A DNA stretch of 64,000 bases from Candidatus Pseudothioglobus singularis PS1 (GTDB taxonomy: Bacteria > Pseudomonadota > Gammaproteobacteria > PS1 > Pseudothioglobaceae), in assembly GCF_001281385.1 (NCBI RefSeq), contig NZ_CP006911.1:1240001-1304000 (forward strand), written 5' to 3'. A program made the position numbers and the translations under genes. The first letter of the stretch is position 1; each line of letters opens with the position of its first letter. The notes under the pieces are model-generated. The model was not told the origin of the DNA, did not search any database, and saw only the letters and a program-made list of their open reading frames with translations. Shown here in pieces: positions 46,705 through 55,989 of the stretch.

Positions 46705-47763
46705 CTAAGAGTTGCGCTTATTTACGGATTTTGCAAGATCTCTTAAAAGTTTTTCAGTATCAGCCCAGCCAATGCAGCTATCAGTAATACTAACGCCATA
46801 TTCTAGAGATGAAAGGGGTCCAACTTTTTGATTTCCCTCATTAATGTGAGATTCAATCATAACTCCAAAGACAGATTCAGAGCCATTCTCAATTTGAGAA
46901 GCGATATTTGCACCCACCTTTAACTGGTTTTTAAACTGCTTTTCAGAGTTCGCATGAGAGAAGTCAACCATCACCTTAGAAACTAGTCCTTTACTTTTAA
47001 GTTTTTCGCAGGTGCTTTCAACGTTTTCTTCTGAATAATTTGGCCCATCTTTTCCACCTCTTAAGATAATATGGGCAGTATCATTACCAAGCGATGTAAA
47101 GTGGCTTATGCCGCCATCCTTATTGACTGATAAAAGGTGGTGAGGACTATTGGCCGACTGAATGGCATCAATCGCAATATTAAGAGAGCCTCCAGTGCCA
47201 TTTTTAAAGCCTACGGGGCATGATAATGCTGAGGCAAGCTCTCTATGTGACTGACTCTCAGTAGTTCTTGCGCCTATTGCGCCCCAAGAAATCAAATCTG
47301 AAAGGTACTGAGGCGTTAATACATCCAAATACTCTACGCCAACCGGCATATTAATTTCACCTAGGTCTACAAGTAGTTTTCTGGCAGTTTCAAGGCCCTT
47401 ATCAATATCAAAACTTTCATCAAGATAAGGGTCATTAATCAAACCTTTCCAGCCAACTGTTGTTCTGGGTTTTTCAAAGTAAACACGCATTACTATAAAT
47501 AAATCCTCAGACAACTCATCTTTTAACTTTGAAAGATTTTGAGCATATTCCATTGCAGCCTTGGTATCGTGAATCGAACAAGGCCCGACAAGAACCATAA
47601 GGCGATTATCATTTCCATAAAGGATGTTTTTAATGGTATTTCTTGCGCTTACAACTACTGATGCAGCCTTCTCAGACAGAGGAAGCTTCTCAATAAGAGC
47701 ATTGGGGGACACCATAGGTGCACTTGAAATAATCCTAACATTATCTGTATTATGAAGCATCAC
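46705..47763 (-). CDS. aroG: 3-deoxy-7-phosphoheptulonate synthase (class I DAHP synthase)
   Basis: First enzyme of the shikimate pathway: PEP plus erythrose-4-phosphate to DAHP. The 352-residue protein carries LVGPCSIHDTKAAMEYA, the PRTTVGWKGLINDP motif, GARTTESQSHRELAS, VGFKNGTGGSLNIAIDA and the metal-site MVDFSHANS. AroG, AroF and AroH types cannot be separated by eye, so feedback specificity is unknown. It starts directly after folE2 (adjacent bases), in a run with queD and folE2. Confidence 0.94.
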   Translation of the reverse strand: MMLHNTDNVRIISSAPMVSPNALIEKLPLSEKAASVVVSARNTIKNILYGNDNRLMVLVGPCSIHDTKAAMEYAQNLSKLKDELSEDLFIVMRVYFEKPRTTVGWKGLINDPYLDESFDIDKGLETARKLLVDLGEINMPVGVEYLDVLTPQYLSDLISWGAIGARTTESQSHRELASALSCPVGFKNGTGGSLNIAIDAIQSANSPHHLLSVNKDGGISHFTSLGNDTAHIILRGGKDGPNYSEENVESTCEKLKSKGLVSKVMVDFSHANSEKQFKNQLKVGANIASQIENGSESVFGVMIESHINEGNQKVGPLSSLEYGVSITDSCIGWADTEKLLRDLAKSVNKRNS

Positions 47764-48555
47764 TTATTTTTGGTTTTTTATTAATGCGTAAGCTGAATGA
47801 TTATGGATGGATTCAAAATTTTCAGACTCTAGACAATAATAGCTAACTTTCTTATTAGCATTTAATTCTACAGCAATATCTCTTACTATGTCTTCAACAA
47901 ACGCTGGATTTTCATAGGCTCTTTCAGTAACAACTTTCTCATCATCGCGTTTTAAAATCGCGTAAAGTTCACTCGAAGCTTTCTGCTCCGCTAAATCAAT
48001 CAAATCCTCTAAATAGATAATCTCTCCCTCTGAAGCTTTTGCTTCAATTGTGATATGAGACCTTTGATTGTGAGCTCCATATTTGGAAATACTCTTTGAA
48101 CAAGGACACAAGCTGGTCACTGGAACAACAACTTTAATTGAAAGGTCTGGCTCACTGTCAATAATACTCCCAATTAATGTTGCCTGATAATCTAGTAAGC
48201 TTTGGACTCCAGAAGAGGGTGCTTTTTTGTTTCGAAAAAAAGGAAAATCAACAATAACTTGTGCATCGTTAGATTCAAGTTTATCTGCAACCTTTTGAAC
48301 AAGATTCATAAAGCTCTCAATACCGAAATTGCACTCTCGATCATTTAAAATTTCAATAAAACGTGACATATGCGTTCCCTTAACATTAGCAGGAAGCTCG
48401 ACAGTCATTGTAAAATTTGCAACAGAAGGATGAGATGCATTATCTCGATTTACAAAATTGATTGGATGCAAAATATCCTTAATTCCAACTTGATTGATGA
48501 CAATATTACGAATATCTTTTTTATTTTGTGTATCAGGTAGTAGTGTATTTTTCAT
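47764..48555 (-). CDS. folE2: GTP cyclohydrolase FolE2
   Basis: Makes 7,8-dihydroneopterin triphosphate from GTP, feeding folate and queuosine pathways. FolE2 (COG1469) is the alternative to FolE and can use metals other than zinc. Markers in the 263 residues are NRDNASHPSVANFTMTVELP, KGTHMSRFIEIL and TSLCPCSKSISKYGAHNQRSHI with the active-site Cys. It sits 6 bp after queD, whose substrate it produces. FolE2 usage may help under zinc limitation; no zinc-responsive site was identified. Confidence 0.94.
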   Translation of the reverse strand: MKNTLLPDTQNKKDIRNIVINQVGIKDILHPINFVNRDNASHPSVANFTMTVELPANVKGTHMSRFIEILNDRECNFGIESFMNLVQKVADKLESNDAQVIVDFPFFRNKKAPSSGVQSLLDYQATLIGSIIDSEPDLSIKVVVPVTSLCPCSKSISKYGAHNQRSHITIEAKASEGEIIYLEDLIDLAEQKASSELYAILKRDDEKVVTERAYENPAFVEDIVRDIAVELNANKKVSYYCLESENFESIHNHSAYALIKNQK

Positions 48556-48561
48556 AATTTA

Positions 48562-48930
48562 TTATTCCGAGTAAGTAATTGCTGATCTAGGAGTTTCCCA
48601 AATCATCACATCATTAACTTTAACATTCTCATCATTAACCAAAAGTTCATCTTCATCATAAAAATACTTTACATTCTTTTCTGCTGTTGGATTGAGAACA
48701 TCAAATGGCTCTATTTCATTCAAATATTGGTGATCTACCCTTTTTATCACCAATTTCGTTTGCTTCTTAATTTCACGAAAATCAATTGCGATACCATTAT
48801 CATCTAAGACTTGAGAGCATACAGACACTTCAACTTGCCAATTATGCCCATGAAGCCTGGAACAATCACCAGGATAATTTCTCAGTGAATGAGCAGATGC
48901 AAAGTCAGTAACAATTTTTAGTACGAACAT
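48562..48930 (-). CDS. queD: 6-carboxy-5,6,7,8-tetrahydropterin synthase
   Basis: 122-residue PTPS/QueD-family protein, second step toward queuosine. Zinc ligands appear in DFASAHSLRNYPGDCSRLHGHNWQVEV, where His residues and the catalytic Cys (GDC) are seen, with VDHQYLNE and WETPRSA later. Adjacent folE2 supplies its substrate. First gene of the queD-folE2-aroG run, with promoter-like boxes upstream. Confidence 0.93.
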   Translation of the reverse strand: MFVLKIVTDFASAHSLRNYPGDCSRLHGHNWQVEVSVCSQVLDDNGIAIDFREIKKQTKLVIKRVDHQYLNEIEPFDVLNPTAEKNVKYFYDEDELLVNDENVKVNDVMIWETPRSAITYSE

Positions 48931-48959
48931 TTTCGGAAAAATTGATAAAAAAAAGCGGA

Positions 48960-49003
48960 ATTATACCTACTTAAATCTTACTATACCACCCACAATTATT
49001 GTG
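48960..49003 (-). promoter_or_regulatory. Putative promoter region of queD-folE2-aroG
   Basis: On the minus strand two -10-like boxes occur, TATAGT (48985-48980) and TATAAT (48965-48960), the latter about 30 bp before the queD start. Just upstream is a perfect 13-bp odd palindrome, CACAATTATTGTG (48991-49003), where a -35 region or operator would lie. No regulator is known for it. Confidence 0.35.
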
Positions 49004-49049
49004 AGAATTGATCAAATAAAAGAAGAAAATGAAGATGTTTTGGAAGAAC

Positions 49050-51293
49050 TTAGTCTATTACGTCAATTCCAAGTGCTTTACCATGGACTCCAGGAATCGT
49101 GAGACCCTTCCTTGCTCGGTGACTAGTAAAATTAACCAAGTCCTCAAAAGAGTATTGTTTATGTTTCTTTCCGTTTCCATACTCTACTCGCAGCTTTTGA
49201 TTGTCTTTAATTGTACAAATTCCTATTAGAAACTCTTCTCGAGCAACAAAGTCATCTGTTTTAATCTGAATAAGCTTATTACCCTTTCCCTTAGAGAGTT
49301 GAGGAAGCTCTATAACTGGAAAAATTAATAATCTTGCTCTATTAGTGATCACTGCTACGTAATCAGACTCAAGGTTTTGGACTTTTGTAACTCTCATTGT
49401 TTTTGCTTGTTTAGAGAGAGTTATTGCATGTTTTCCAGATTTAGTCTTAGATTGTAGATCTCCAAGAGTCGATATAAAGCCATATCCAGCATCTGATGAA
49501 AGAATGACTAACTGCTCATCATCCCCCATGACAACATCAATAAATTCAGCTCCTATTGGAGGTGTCAACCTTCCCGTTAAAGGCTCCCCTTGACCTCTTG
49601 CGCTCGGAAGAGAGTTGGCCAATATAGTATATGACCTGCCTGAAGAGTCAATAAAGAAGGCCATTTTATTACTTCTGCCTTTGGCATCTTTTAAGAATGC
49701 GTCGCCAGACTTATAGTTTAATGCCGACGAATCAATTTCATGGCCTTTAGCAGCCTTGACCCAACCCTTTTCACTCAGAACAACAGTCACATTTTCAGCT
49801 GGCATCATATCTTGGTCACTAAATGCCTGGGCAGATATTACATCGGATACAATTTGACAACGCCTCTTGTCACCAAACTCTTCAAGAATGACGCGTAACT
49901 CTTTTTTGATGTATGTTTTTAATCTTGTTTCACTTGAGAGGAGAAGTTCAATTGATTTACGCTCTCTCTCTAACTCATCTGCCTCACTCTTTATTTTTAC
50001 CTCTTCAAGTTTAGCTAAATGACGTAACTTTAACTCTAGGATTGCCTCAGCCTGAATTTCACTAATTTTGAATTGTTTAATTAAAACAGGCTTTGGTTTT
50101 TCTTCACTCCTAATAATAGCTATTACCTCATCAATATTAAGATACGCAACTAACAATCCTTCTAGAATATGGAGCCGATCTAAAATTTTGTTTAACCTAG
50201 AATTAAGCCTATTAACAACGACCTGCATCCTGAATTGAAGCCATTCCTTAAGCAATGGAATCAGAGGTTTAACTTGGGGTTTTCCGTCTAATCCAATGAC
50301 GTTCATGTTAACCCGGTAATTTTTTTCTAGGTCTGTAGTGGCAAAAAGATGAAGCATCAATTGGTCACAATCAACCCTATTCGACCTGGGAACAACAACT
50401 ATTCGTGTTGGATTTTCATGATCTGACTCATCCCTTAGATCATCCACTAAAGGGAGCTTTTTATTTCTCATCTGAGTAGCTATTTGTGCAATCACTTTTG
50501 CGCCTGAGGTTTGATATGGCAATGCTTCAATTACTATCTCACCATCCTCTTTGATATAGCTCGCTCTCATTTTGATCGAACCATGACCCGTTTCATACAT
50601 TTGATGAAGCTCTTCTTTCGAGCTTACTATAAATGCATTTGTTGGATAGTCTGGTGCTGGAAGAATTTTTAATAATTCATCTAAATCAGTTGAAGGCTTT
50701 TCAAGAAGCTGAATGCAAGCACTTATAACCTCTATTAAGTTATGTGGAGGCATATCAGTAGCCATACCAACAGCAATTCCAGAAGTGCCATTCAGCAATA
50801 AATTTGGAACTTGTGCAGGCAGTTGTTGAGGCTCTTTGATAGTCCCGTCAAAATTATCCGTCCAACTCACAGTTCCTTGATTTATTTCACTGAGAAGTAA
50901 ATCTGCATAGGGGGATAATTTTGATTCAGTGTAGCGCATTGCCGCAAAAGATTTAGGATCGTCTGGAGCTCCCCAGTTACCTTGCCCATCAATAAATGGA
51001 TAACGATAAGAAAATGGTTGCGCCATGAGGACCATTGCCTCGTAACAAGCACTGTCACCATGAGGGTGGAATTTACCTAAAACATCACCAACTGTTCTAG
51101 CAGATTTTTTAAACTTAGCAGTTGACTTAAGACCGAGCTCGCTCATCGCATAGATGATTCTTCTTTGAACTGGTTTTAGTCCATCACCAACAAATGGAAG
51201 TGCACGATCAAGAATGACATACATTGAGTAATCAAGGTAAGCGCGCTCACTGTATTCCCCAACGCTTTGTTGCTCAATGCCGTTTTGGCTCAT
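49050..51293 (-). CDS. parC: DNA topoisomerase IV subunit A
   Basis: 747-residue subunit of the decatenating topoisomerase. [21 protein letters not shown] has the ParC-type Ser and Glu at the quinolone positions, as in susceptible E. coli. The catalytic Tyr is in [13 protein letters not shown], with [12 protein letters not shown] preceding. The C-terminal domain lacks the QRRGGKG gyrase box. Length matches E. coli ParC (752). It is 119 bp upstream of queD on the same strand and only about 2.4 kb from gyrA, an unusual closeness of the two paralogs. Confidence 0.95.
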   Translation of the reverse strand: MSQNGIEQQSVGEYSERAYLDYSMYVILDRALPFVGDGLKPVQRRIIYAMSELGLKSTAKFKKSARTVGDVLGKFHPHGDSACYEAMVLMAQPFSYRYPFIDGQGNWGAPDDPKSFAAMRYTESKLSPYADLLLSEINQGTVSWTDNFDGTIKEPQQLPAQVPNLLLNGTSGIAVGMATDMPPHNLIEVISACIQLLEKPSTDLDELLKILPAPDYPTNAFIVSSKEELHQMYETGHGSIKMRASYIKEDGEIVIEALPYQTSGAKVIAQIATQMRNKKLPLVDDLRDESDHENPTRIVVVPRSNRVDCDQLMLHLFATTDLEKNYRVNMNVIGLDGKPQVKPLIPLLKEWLQFRMQVVVNRLNSRLNKILDRLHILEGLLVAYLNIDEVIAIIRSEEKPKPVLIKQFKISEIQAEAILELKLRHLAKLEEVKIKSEADELERERKSIELLLSSETRLKTYIKKELRVILEEFGDKRRCQIVSDVISAQAFSDQDMMPAENVTVVLSEKGWVKAAKGHEIDSSALNYKSGDAFLKDAKGRSNKMAFFIDSSGRSYTILANSLPSARGQGEPLTGRLTPPIGAEFIDVVMGDDEQLVILSSDAGYGFISTLGDLQSKTKSGKHAITLSKQAKTMRVTKVQNLESDYVAVITNRARLLIFPVIELPQLSKGKGNKLIQIKTDDFVAREEFLIGICTIKDNQKLRVEYGNGKKHKQYSFEDLVNFTSHRARKGLTIPGVHGKALGIDVID

Positions 51294-51401
51294 TGTTTTC
51301 CTAAAAAAATAAAATCTGAATTCAAAAAAATACTTGAATGAAGGATATTTTAATTCAACTCAACATACAGAAATCATTAATTAATGACTTCTATGATCAA
51401 A

Positions 51402-51740
51402 TTACCCAGGAGGCCAAGTCATTTGTCGGCCAGCCAAACAATGCAGATGGATATGCGAGACCGTCTGACCTCCATCACTATTACAATTCATCACTAATCT
51501 GTAGCCATTTTCTGAGAATTTATGCTCTTTAGCAATATTGGCTGCCGTGATACTGAGCCTTCCCATTAAAGCCTCATCAGTTGCATCATTAGCATTAGAG
51601 ATGTGCTCTTTGGGTATCACTAAAAAATGCTCAGGCGCTTGCGCATTGACGTCTTTAAAGGCTAGTACCCTCTCATCCTCATAGAGAATTTCAGCAGGGA
51701 TATTCCCTTTAATAATTAAACAAAAAATACAATCTTCCAT
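51402..51740 (-). CDS. hinT: HIT-family purine nucleoside phosphoramidase
   Basis: 112-residue histidine-triad protein. CIFCLIIKGNIPAEILYEDE at the N-terminus and the triad QTVSHIHLHCLAGRQMTWPPG (split here into VSHIHLH and the following Cys-Leu) match HinT/PKCI-like proteins that hydrolyse AMP-lysine-type phosphoramidates. The last residues WPPG are characteristic. A small monocistronic gene between parC and the nitroreductase. Confidence 0.92.
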   Translation of the reverse strand: MEDCIFCLIIKGNIPAEILYEDERVLAFKDVNAQAPEHFLVIPKEHISNANDATDEALMGRLSITAANIAKEHKFSENGYRLVMNCNSDGGQTVSHIHLHCLAGRQMTWPPG

Positions 51741-51828
51741 AATCTGATTTTATATCTTTCAAATATTGATATAAACAAATTCTAGCAGAACTTATAATTA
51801 TTAAAAAAATTAACTAAGGAATAACAAT

Positions 51829-52410
51829 ATGCTTTCAACCGATAGTACAGATATCCTCTTTTCAAAAGCACGAAGCCATAAGGCATGGCTTGATCAAGAT
51901 ATTAATGATAATCAAATTAAGCAGATATATAATTTATTAAAGTTTGCACCCACGTCTGGAAACTGCTGCCCTGCTCGCTTTACATTCGTGAAAAGTAAAG
52001 AATTAAAACAAAAAATGTTGCCCTCATTAGACCAAGGAAATATTGATAAGGTTATGAGCGCCCCTTGCGTTGTAATTATTAGTTACGATACAAAATTTTA
52101 TGAATCACTCTCAATCCTATCTCCACATAGTGATGCGAAATCTTCCTTTGAAGGTAATGAGAAGAAAATCAAAAATACTGCTGAGTTTAACTCTTCACTT
52201 CAGGGAGCATATTTTATTATGGCAACCAGATCTGCTGGATTAGATTGCTGCCCAATGCTTGGATTTAGCAAAGAGAGGTTAAACCAAGACTTCTTTCCTG
52301 ATGGAAAAAATAAGGCTGTCTTTATCTGTGGAATTGGCTATGGCGATCACTCAAAACTCTACAATAGAGCCCCAAGGCTTGAATTTAACCAAGCTTGCAG
52401 CGTTATATAA
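51829..52410 (+). CDS. Nitroreductase-family protein (RutE/HadB-like)
   Basis: 193-residue flavin reductase fold. FAPTSGNCCPARFTFVKS and APCVVIISYDTKFYE near the N-terminal half, and GAYFIMATRSAGLDCCPMLGF in the second half, resemble malonic semialdehyde reductase RutE and related NAD(P)H nitroreductases that bind FMN. No rut operon genes are adjacent, so the physiological substrate is uncertain. Many Cys residues in the presumed flavin region are a little unusual. It converges on the HPP gene, 6 bp apart. Confidence 0.78.
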   Translation: MLSTDSTDILFSKARSHKAWLDQDINDNQIKQIYNLLKFAPTSGNCCPARFTFVKSKELKQKMLPSLDQGNIDKVMSAPCVVIISYDTKFYESLSILSPHSDAKSSFEGNEKKIKNTAEFNSSLQGAYFIMATRSAGLDCCPMLGFSKERLNQDFFPDGKNKAVFICGIGYGDHSKLYNRAPRLEFNQACSVI

Positions 52411-52416
52411 TAAGGA

Positions 52417-52923
52417 TTACCAATACTTTGGATAACTTCGAACTTCAGAAATATTATTATAAAAGAGTGCTACTAATACAATCAGCACAGAACCAATCAG
52501 CGTTGGCATCCACAAGTAATCCCAGTTTGCGCCAAGCAAAAATACAATAAACGGGTTAGAGCCAGCAGGTGGATGAGAGATTCTTAAGATCTGCATAAGA
52601 GCTATAGCAACAGCCAGGGCAATCGCCATACTCCACCAGTCTGAACTGACCAGTTGAAAGAAAATAAGACCTACAAGTGTTGTTACAAAATGACCAAGTA
52701 CAACATTTCTTGGCTGAGCAAACGGAGACTCAGGAAGAACAAATAGTACAAAGATAGACGCACCAAATGAACCCATAATTATGGGATAGCTGGTTGAGTA
52801 TGCTAAAAAACCAATAACACATGCAGCTAAAAAAGCGCCGAAAGAAATAAAGCTAATTTCTTTAAGGGGTGGTCGAGGTGGAATTGGCGCAGGAGAGCCT
52901 TTAAGTTTAGTAAGGTAAGACAC
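52417..52923 (-). CDS. HPP-family membrane protein
   Basis: 168 residues with about four hydrophobic segments. The family motifs are FGASIFVLFVLPESPFAQPRN and the name-giving ISHPPAGSNPFIVF. HPP proteins are small integral membrane proteins; a cyanobacterial member transports nitrite, but most are of unknown role. No nitrogen genes are adjacent. It lacks the C-terminal CBS domains that some HPP proteins have. Confidence 0.83.
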   Translation of the reverse strand: MSYLTKLKGSPAPIPPRPPLKEISFISFGAFLAACVIGFLAYSTSYPIIMGSFGASIFVLFVLPESPFAQPRNVVLGHFVTTLVGLIFFQLVSSDWWSMAIALAVAIALMQILRISHPPAGSNPFIVFLLGANWDYLWMPTLIGSVLIVLVALFYNNISEVRSYPKYW

Positions 52924-52983
52924 AGTTATTCATTCAAAGTAATAATGCTCTAAGTATAAACTAAATTATTTTTTTGACGTGTC

Positions 52984-53892
52984 TCAAGAAGACTCAATCA
53001 ACTTATTTGTAAAGTATTTTTGCAAAATCAGTCCAGCACAAATAAGAATCAGCCCAAAGAAAGTAGATGCCAATATTTTCTCACCAAGAACTATGTAAAG
53101 AACGACAAGAGACAAGAATGGAGTAATAAAGACTAGACTAGCAACTCTCGAAACAGTCGTCGAAATTTTTAAAGCTGACTGCCATAAAACAACACTAATA
53201 CCCATTTCAAATAAGCCTATATATACAGATCCCATGATCCCCTGAATTGATGGAATGCCAAAAGAATTTGTAAAATACACAACCAACAAAATAAAAGGCG
53301 TGCTAAATAAAAATATTAGAAAAATACTTACCAAAGGATCATTCTTATTTTTAGTATTAAAAAGCCAAAATAGTGACCATATCACAGTACTTAACAGCAT
53401 GTAAAAAACCCCTTCAGGGTTGTTAAAACTGAGTGAAAAAAACTCCCCGCCTGTTGCAATAGCAATGACGCCAATATAACAAAGTATGATTGATAAAAAT
53501 GACTTAATATCGATGGTCTGCTTGAGTATAGGTATTGAAAGAATAACCATCATGACTGGCCAGCTAAAATTAATTACCATAGCCTCTTGTGCGGGTAAAG
53601 CATCATAACCCTTAAACAAAATGATGTAATAAAGGCACGGGTTCAATAGTCCAAGGAAAGCGCACCTTATTAAGTCAATACTTGAAAAGGCTTTTATTAA
53701 TTTAATCTTCCCTTGATAAATCACAATAATAAACAAAACTAATATTGAGAATAATGTCGAATACATGACTAATTGAATTGGCCCCAGGTGCTCTAAAGTA
53801 AGCTTAAATGCACTAGCAACTGTTGACCAGAAAAAAATAGCAATTCCAGCAAAAAGATACGCTTTATTTTGATTATCGAAACTTGAAAACAT
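52984..53892 (-). CDS. EamA/DMT-superfamily transporter
   Basis: 302 residues with about ten hydrophobic segments in two EamA halves (LFAGIAIFFWSTVASAFKLT and the second starting near FYMLLSTVIWSLFWLF). Members export or import small metabolites such as amino acids or nucleotides; substrate unknown. It lies 9 bp after the methyltransferase gene on the same strand, and another EamA-type gene is just beyond, so three genes may share a transcript. Confidence 0.85.
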   Translation of the reverse strand: MFSSFDNQNKAYLFAGIAIFFWSTVASAFKLTLEHLGPIQLVMYSTLFSILVLFIIVIYQGKIKLIKAFSSIDLIRCAFLGLLNPCLYYIILFKGYDALPAQEAMVINFSWPVMMVILSIPILKQTIDIKSFLSIILCYIGVIAIATGGEFFSLSFNNPEGVFYMLLSTVIWSLFWLFNTKNKNDPLVSIFLIFLFSTPFILLVVYFTNSFGIPSIQGIMGSVYIGLFEMGISVVLWQSALKISTTVSRVASLVFITPFLSLVVLYIVLGEKILASTFFGLILICAGLILQKYFTNKLIESS

Positions 53893-53901
53893 TCTTATTA
53901 T

Positions 53902-54534
53902 TTAAATCACTTGATAAAGGCAGAGTTGACATGTTATACCTTCTTTAACATTATATTCTGAAGTCTTATGAACAATTTGATGCCACAAGTTAGAATTCTC
54001 AAGATTATCAATTATTTCTTTATAAGGTGACGCTTCCCACTCTTGTTTTCTGACTGTAAAACAAATATACCCACCTTGTTTTGTTATTCTAACCATTTCT
54101 AGAAGGGCTTTAGGGCCCACATGACCACAAGTAAACGTTCCAGCGCATACAATCGCATCAAATAAACTATCCTCGTAGTCAAGATTTTTGGTTAAATCTA
54201 CTAATCTTAAAGATTGATATACTTGTTTTTGTATTGCCTCATCCAGCATCTCCTGAGAAAAATCAACCCCCTCTACATTTTTATAGTTGTTCTCACTTAA
54301 TATTTCTCCAACAAGTCCTGTGCCGCAGCCAGCATCAAGAATCTTCGCTTTTTTATTTTTGATTGTTGAGAGTAAGAGACTAGACGTAATTAAATGACCG
54401 ACATAACCTGCTAACTCTAGAACATCATGGTCATAATCTGACGCCCATTTTTTATAAATCCCTTCTAATTCTTGCGAATCAGCAGCATGCAATGTTTGAT
54501 AAATTGTTGAGATCATGCTCTTTGTATTTTTCAT
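53902..54534 (-). CDS. Class I SAM-dependent methyltransferase
   Basis: 210 residues with the SAM-binding motif AKILDAGCGTGLVGEIL, motif II-like VEGVDFSQEMLDEA, and FDAIVCAGTFTCGHVGP. The leading IYKKWASDYDHDVLE is frequent in METTL27/UbiE-like small-molecule methyltransferases, and HVGPKALLEMVRITKQGG fits METTL27-like proteins. Substrate is unknown. It sits between two EamA transporters on the same strand, which hints at methylation and transport of a small metabolite, but that is only context. Confidence 0.8.
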   Translation of the reverse strand: MKNTKSMISTIYQTLHAADSQELEGIYKKWASDYDHDVLELAGYVGHLITSSLLLSTIKNKKAKILDAGCGTGLVGEILSENNYKNVEGVDFSQEMLDEAIQKQVYQSLRLVDLTKNLDYEDSLFDAIVCAGTFTCGHVGPKALLEMVRITKQGGYICFTVRKQEWEASPYKEIIDNLENSNLWHQIVHKTSEYNVKEGITCQLCLYQVI

Positions 54535-54560
54535 TACTCATTAAAATGATTAATAATGGA

Positions 54561-55424
54561 TTATTTATTCTTAACTAAGGCATAGCTATATATTATAAGT
54601 CCTGCCCAAACTCCAACAAAACCTATTAACTGGTTTGAATTGACAGGCTCGTTTTGTAAATAATAGCCTACAAGAAATTGAATTGTTGGTGTAATCAAAA
54701 ACAAAATTCCAACCGTCGTCAAAGGAAGTAACTTCGTTCCTGCAGTAAATAAAGCCAATGGCACAACTGTTACAGCGCCAGCTAAAAATAAAAGAATATC
54801 TGTAGAGATATCTATATTAAAAAAAGCAATATCGTAATTTGTATAAAACCACAATGAGAATATTAATAGAAAAGGAAGAAGTATCAATGTTTCAATATAA
54901 AGCCCTGGTACTGCTGATGAAGCCATCGCTTTTCTTGCAATTCCATAAGCAGAGAAAGTAAACCCTACTAAAAAGCCTAACCACGGAAATGAATCTCCAC
55001 TAAAAACATAATATAAGGCACCAACTGTAGCAAAGAATACAGCTAATTGTTTTAATTTAGAAATCCTTTCTTGGAAGAAAATATAACCACCTATCATGTT
55101 AATAACGGGTGATAAAAAATAACCCATAGAAGCCTCAACAACTCGACCTAAGTTAACTGCATAAATATAACCACCCCAATTAATTGTTATCAGAATTGCA
55201 GTTATAAACAAAAAGACTAATTCCTTTTTAGAGGATATAGAATCCTTAAAATTATTTTTCCATGAAGATTTAAAGTGAACCAAAAAAAATAAAACTGGAA
55301 CTGCCCATAACATTCTATGAATGAGAACCTCAGAAGGATTAACATGGTTTAGTAATGCCCAGTATAGCGGAAAACAACCCCACATTAGGTAACCAGAGAG
55401 AACAAGCAGAATGCCTTTATTCAT
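54561..55424 (-). CDS. rarD: RarD-type EamA transporter
   Basis: 287 residues, about ten membrane segments, with the RarD opening GILLVLSGYLMWGCFPLYWA and HRMLWAVPVLF, and LLPLTTVGILFLITPTIQFL in the second half. RarD proteins were named for chloramphenicol sensitivity in Pseudomonas; the true substrate is not settled. It starts the leftward group with the methyltransferase (26-bp gap) and the second EamA gene. Confidence 0.87.
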   Translation of the reverse strand: MNKGILLVLSGYLMWGCFPLYWALLNHVNPSEVLIHRMLWAVPVLFFLVHFKSSWKNNFKDSISSKKELVFLFITAILITINWGGYIYAVNLGRVVEASMGYFLSPVINMIGGYIFFQERISKLKQLAVFFATVGALYYVFSGDSFPWLGFLVGFTFSAYGIARKAMASSAVPGLYIETLILLPFLLIFSLWFYTNYDIAFFNIDISTDILLFLAGAVTVVPLALFTAGTKLLPLTTVGILFLITPTIQFLVGYYLQNEPVNSNQLIGFVGVWAGLIIYSYALVKNK

Positions 55425-55482
55425 AAAGCTTAAAGCAAAAAGAAAAAGGACTTATTGTAGACTAAATAGTTTTGATGTGCTT

Positions 55483-55842
55483 CTAATGCTTATAGTAATC
55501 TTTTTCAAAACTTGTGTTACTTAAGGTATCGCTTTCACTCGTTTTATCATTGATTTCATTCAAGTTTTCATTGATACGAAATAGAATGACAACCATTTCA
55601 CAAGCCACTCTTGATGCAAGAGATCCACCAACAACCCAGACTAAACCTCTCCAAAAATCGCCTTCAAGAAAAATGTCTCCTAGACCTTTTGTGATAAAAG
55701 CAAATAAAAGTATCCAATAAAATAGTGTAATAAGCTTAGGAGTTACCATTTCATCCAGATAAAACATGTAATGATTATCAAGCTTATCAATGGTTAGCTT
55801 AAAAGCTTTTTTAATACTATCTAAAATTTCATTGTTATTCAT
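55483..55842 (-). CDS. DUF4282-like small membrane protein
   Basis: 119 residues. The core TPKLITLFYWILLFAF, a gap, FWRGLVWVVGGSLASRVACE and MVVILFRINENLNEI resemble the DUF4282 pattern (membrane segment, then conserved RxxxE and FRINENL). One or two membrane helices; soluble charged ends. Function unknown. It stands alone between rarD and the liv operon terminator. Confidence 0.7.
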   Translation of the reverse strand: MNNNEILDSIKKAFKLTIDKLDNHYMFYLDEMVTPKLITLFYWILLFAFITKGLGDIFLEGDFWRGLVWVVGGSLASRVACEMVVILFRINENLNEINDKTSESDTLSNTSFEKDYYKH

Positions 55843-55940
55843 TTAGACCACCTTTATTTTCTTGTAACTTACTTTATTATAATGTTAATGAATTCAAAAG
55901 TCTCATATTCCTGATTTATGAAATGAAACTATTAGTTTGC

Positions 55941-55971
55941 AAAAAAAAAGCCCATCCGAAGATAGGCTTTT
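55941..55971 (-). terminator. Intrinsic terminator of the liv operon (UUCG tetraloop)
   Basis: On the minus strand GCCTATC-TTCG-GATGGGC forms a 7-bp stem (one G-U) closed by the very stable UUCG tetraloop, extended by A/T pairs and followed by nine T. It lies about 20 bp after the livK stop. A textbook terminator. Confidence 0.9.
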
Positions 55972-55989
55972 CATTGAAATCAGATCTTT

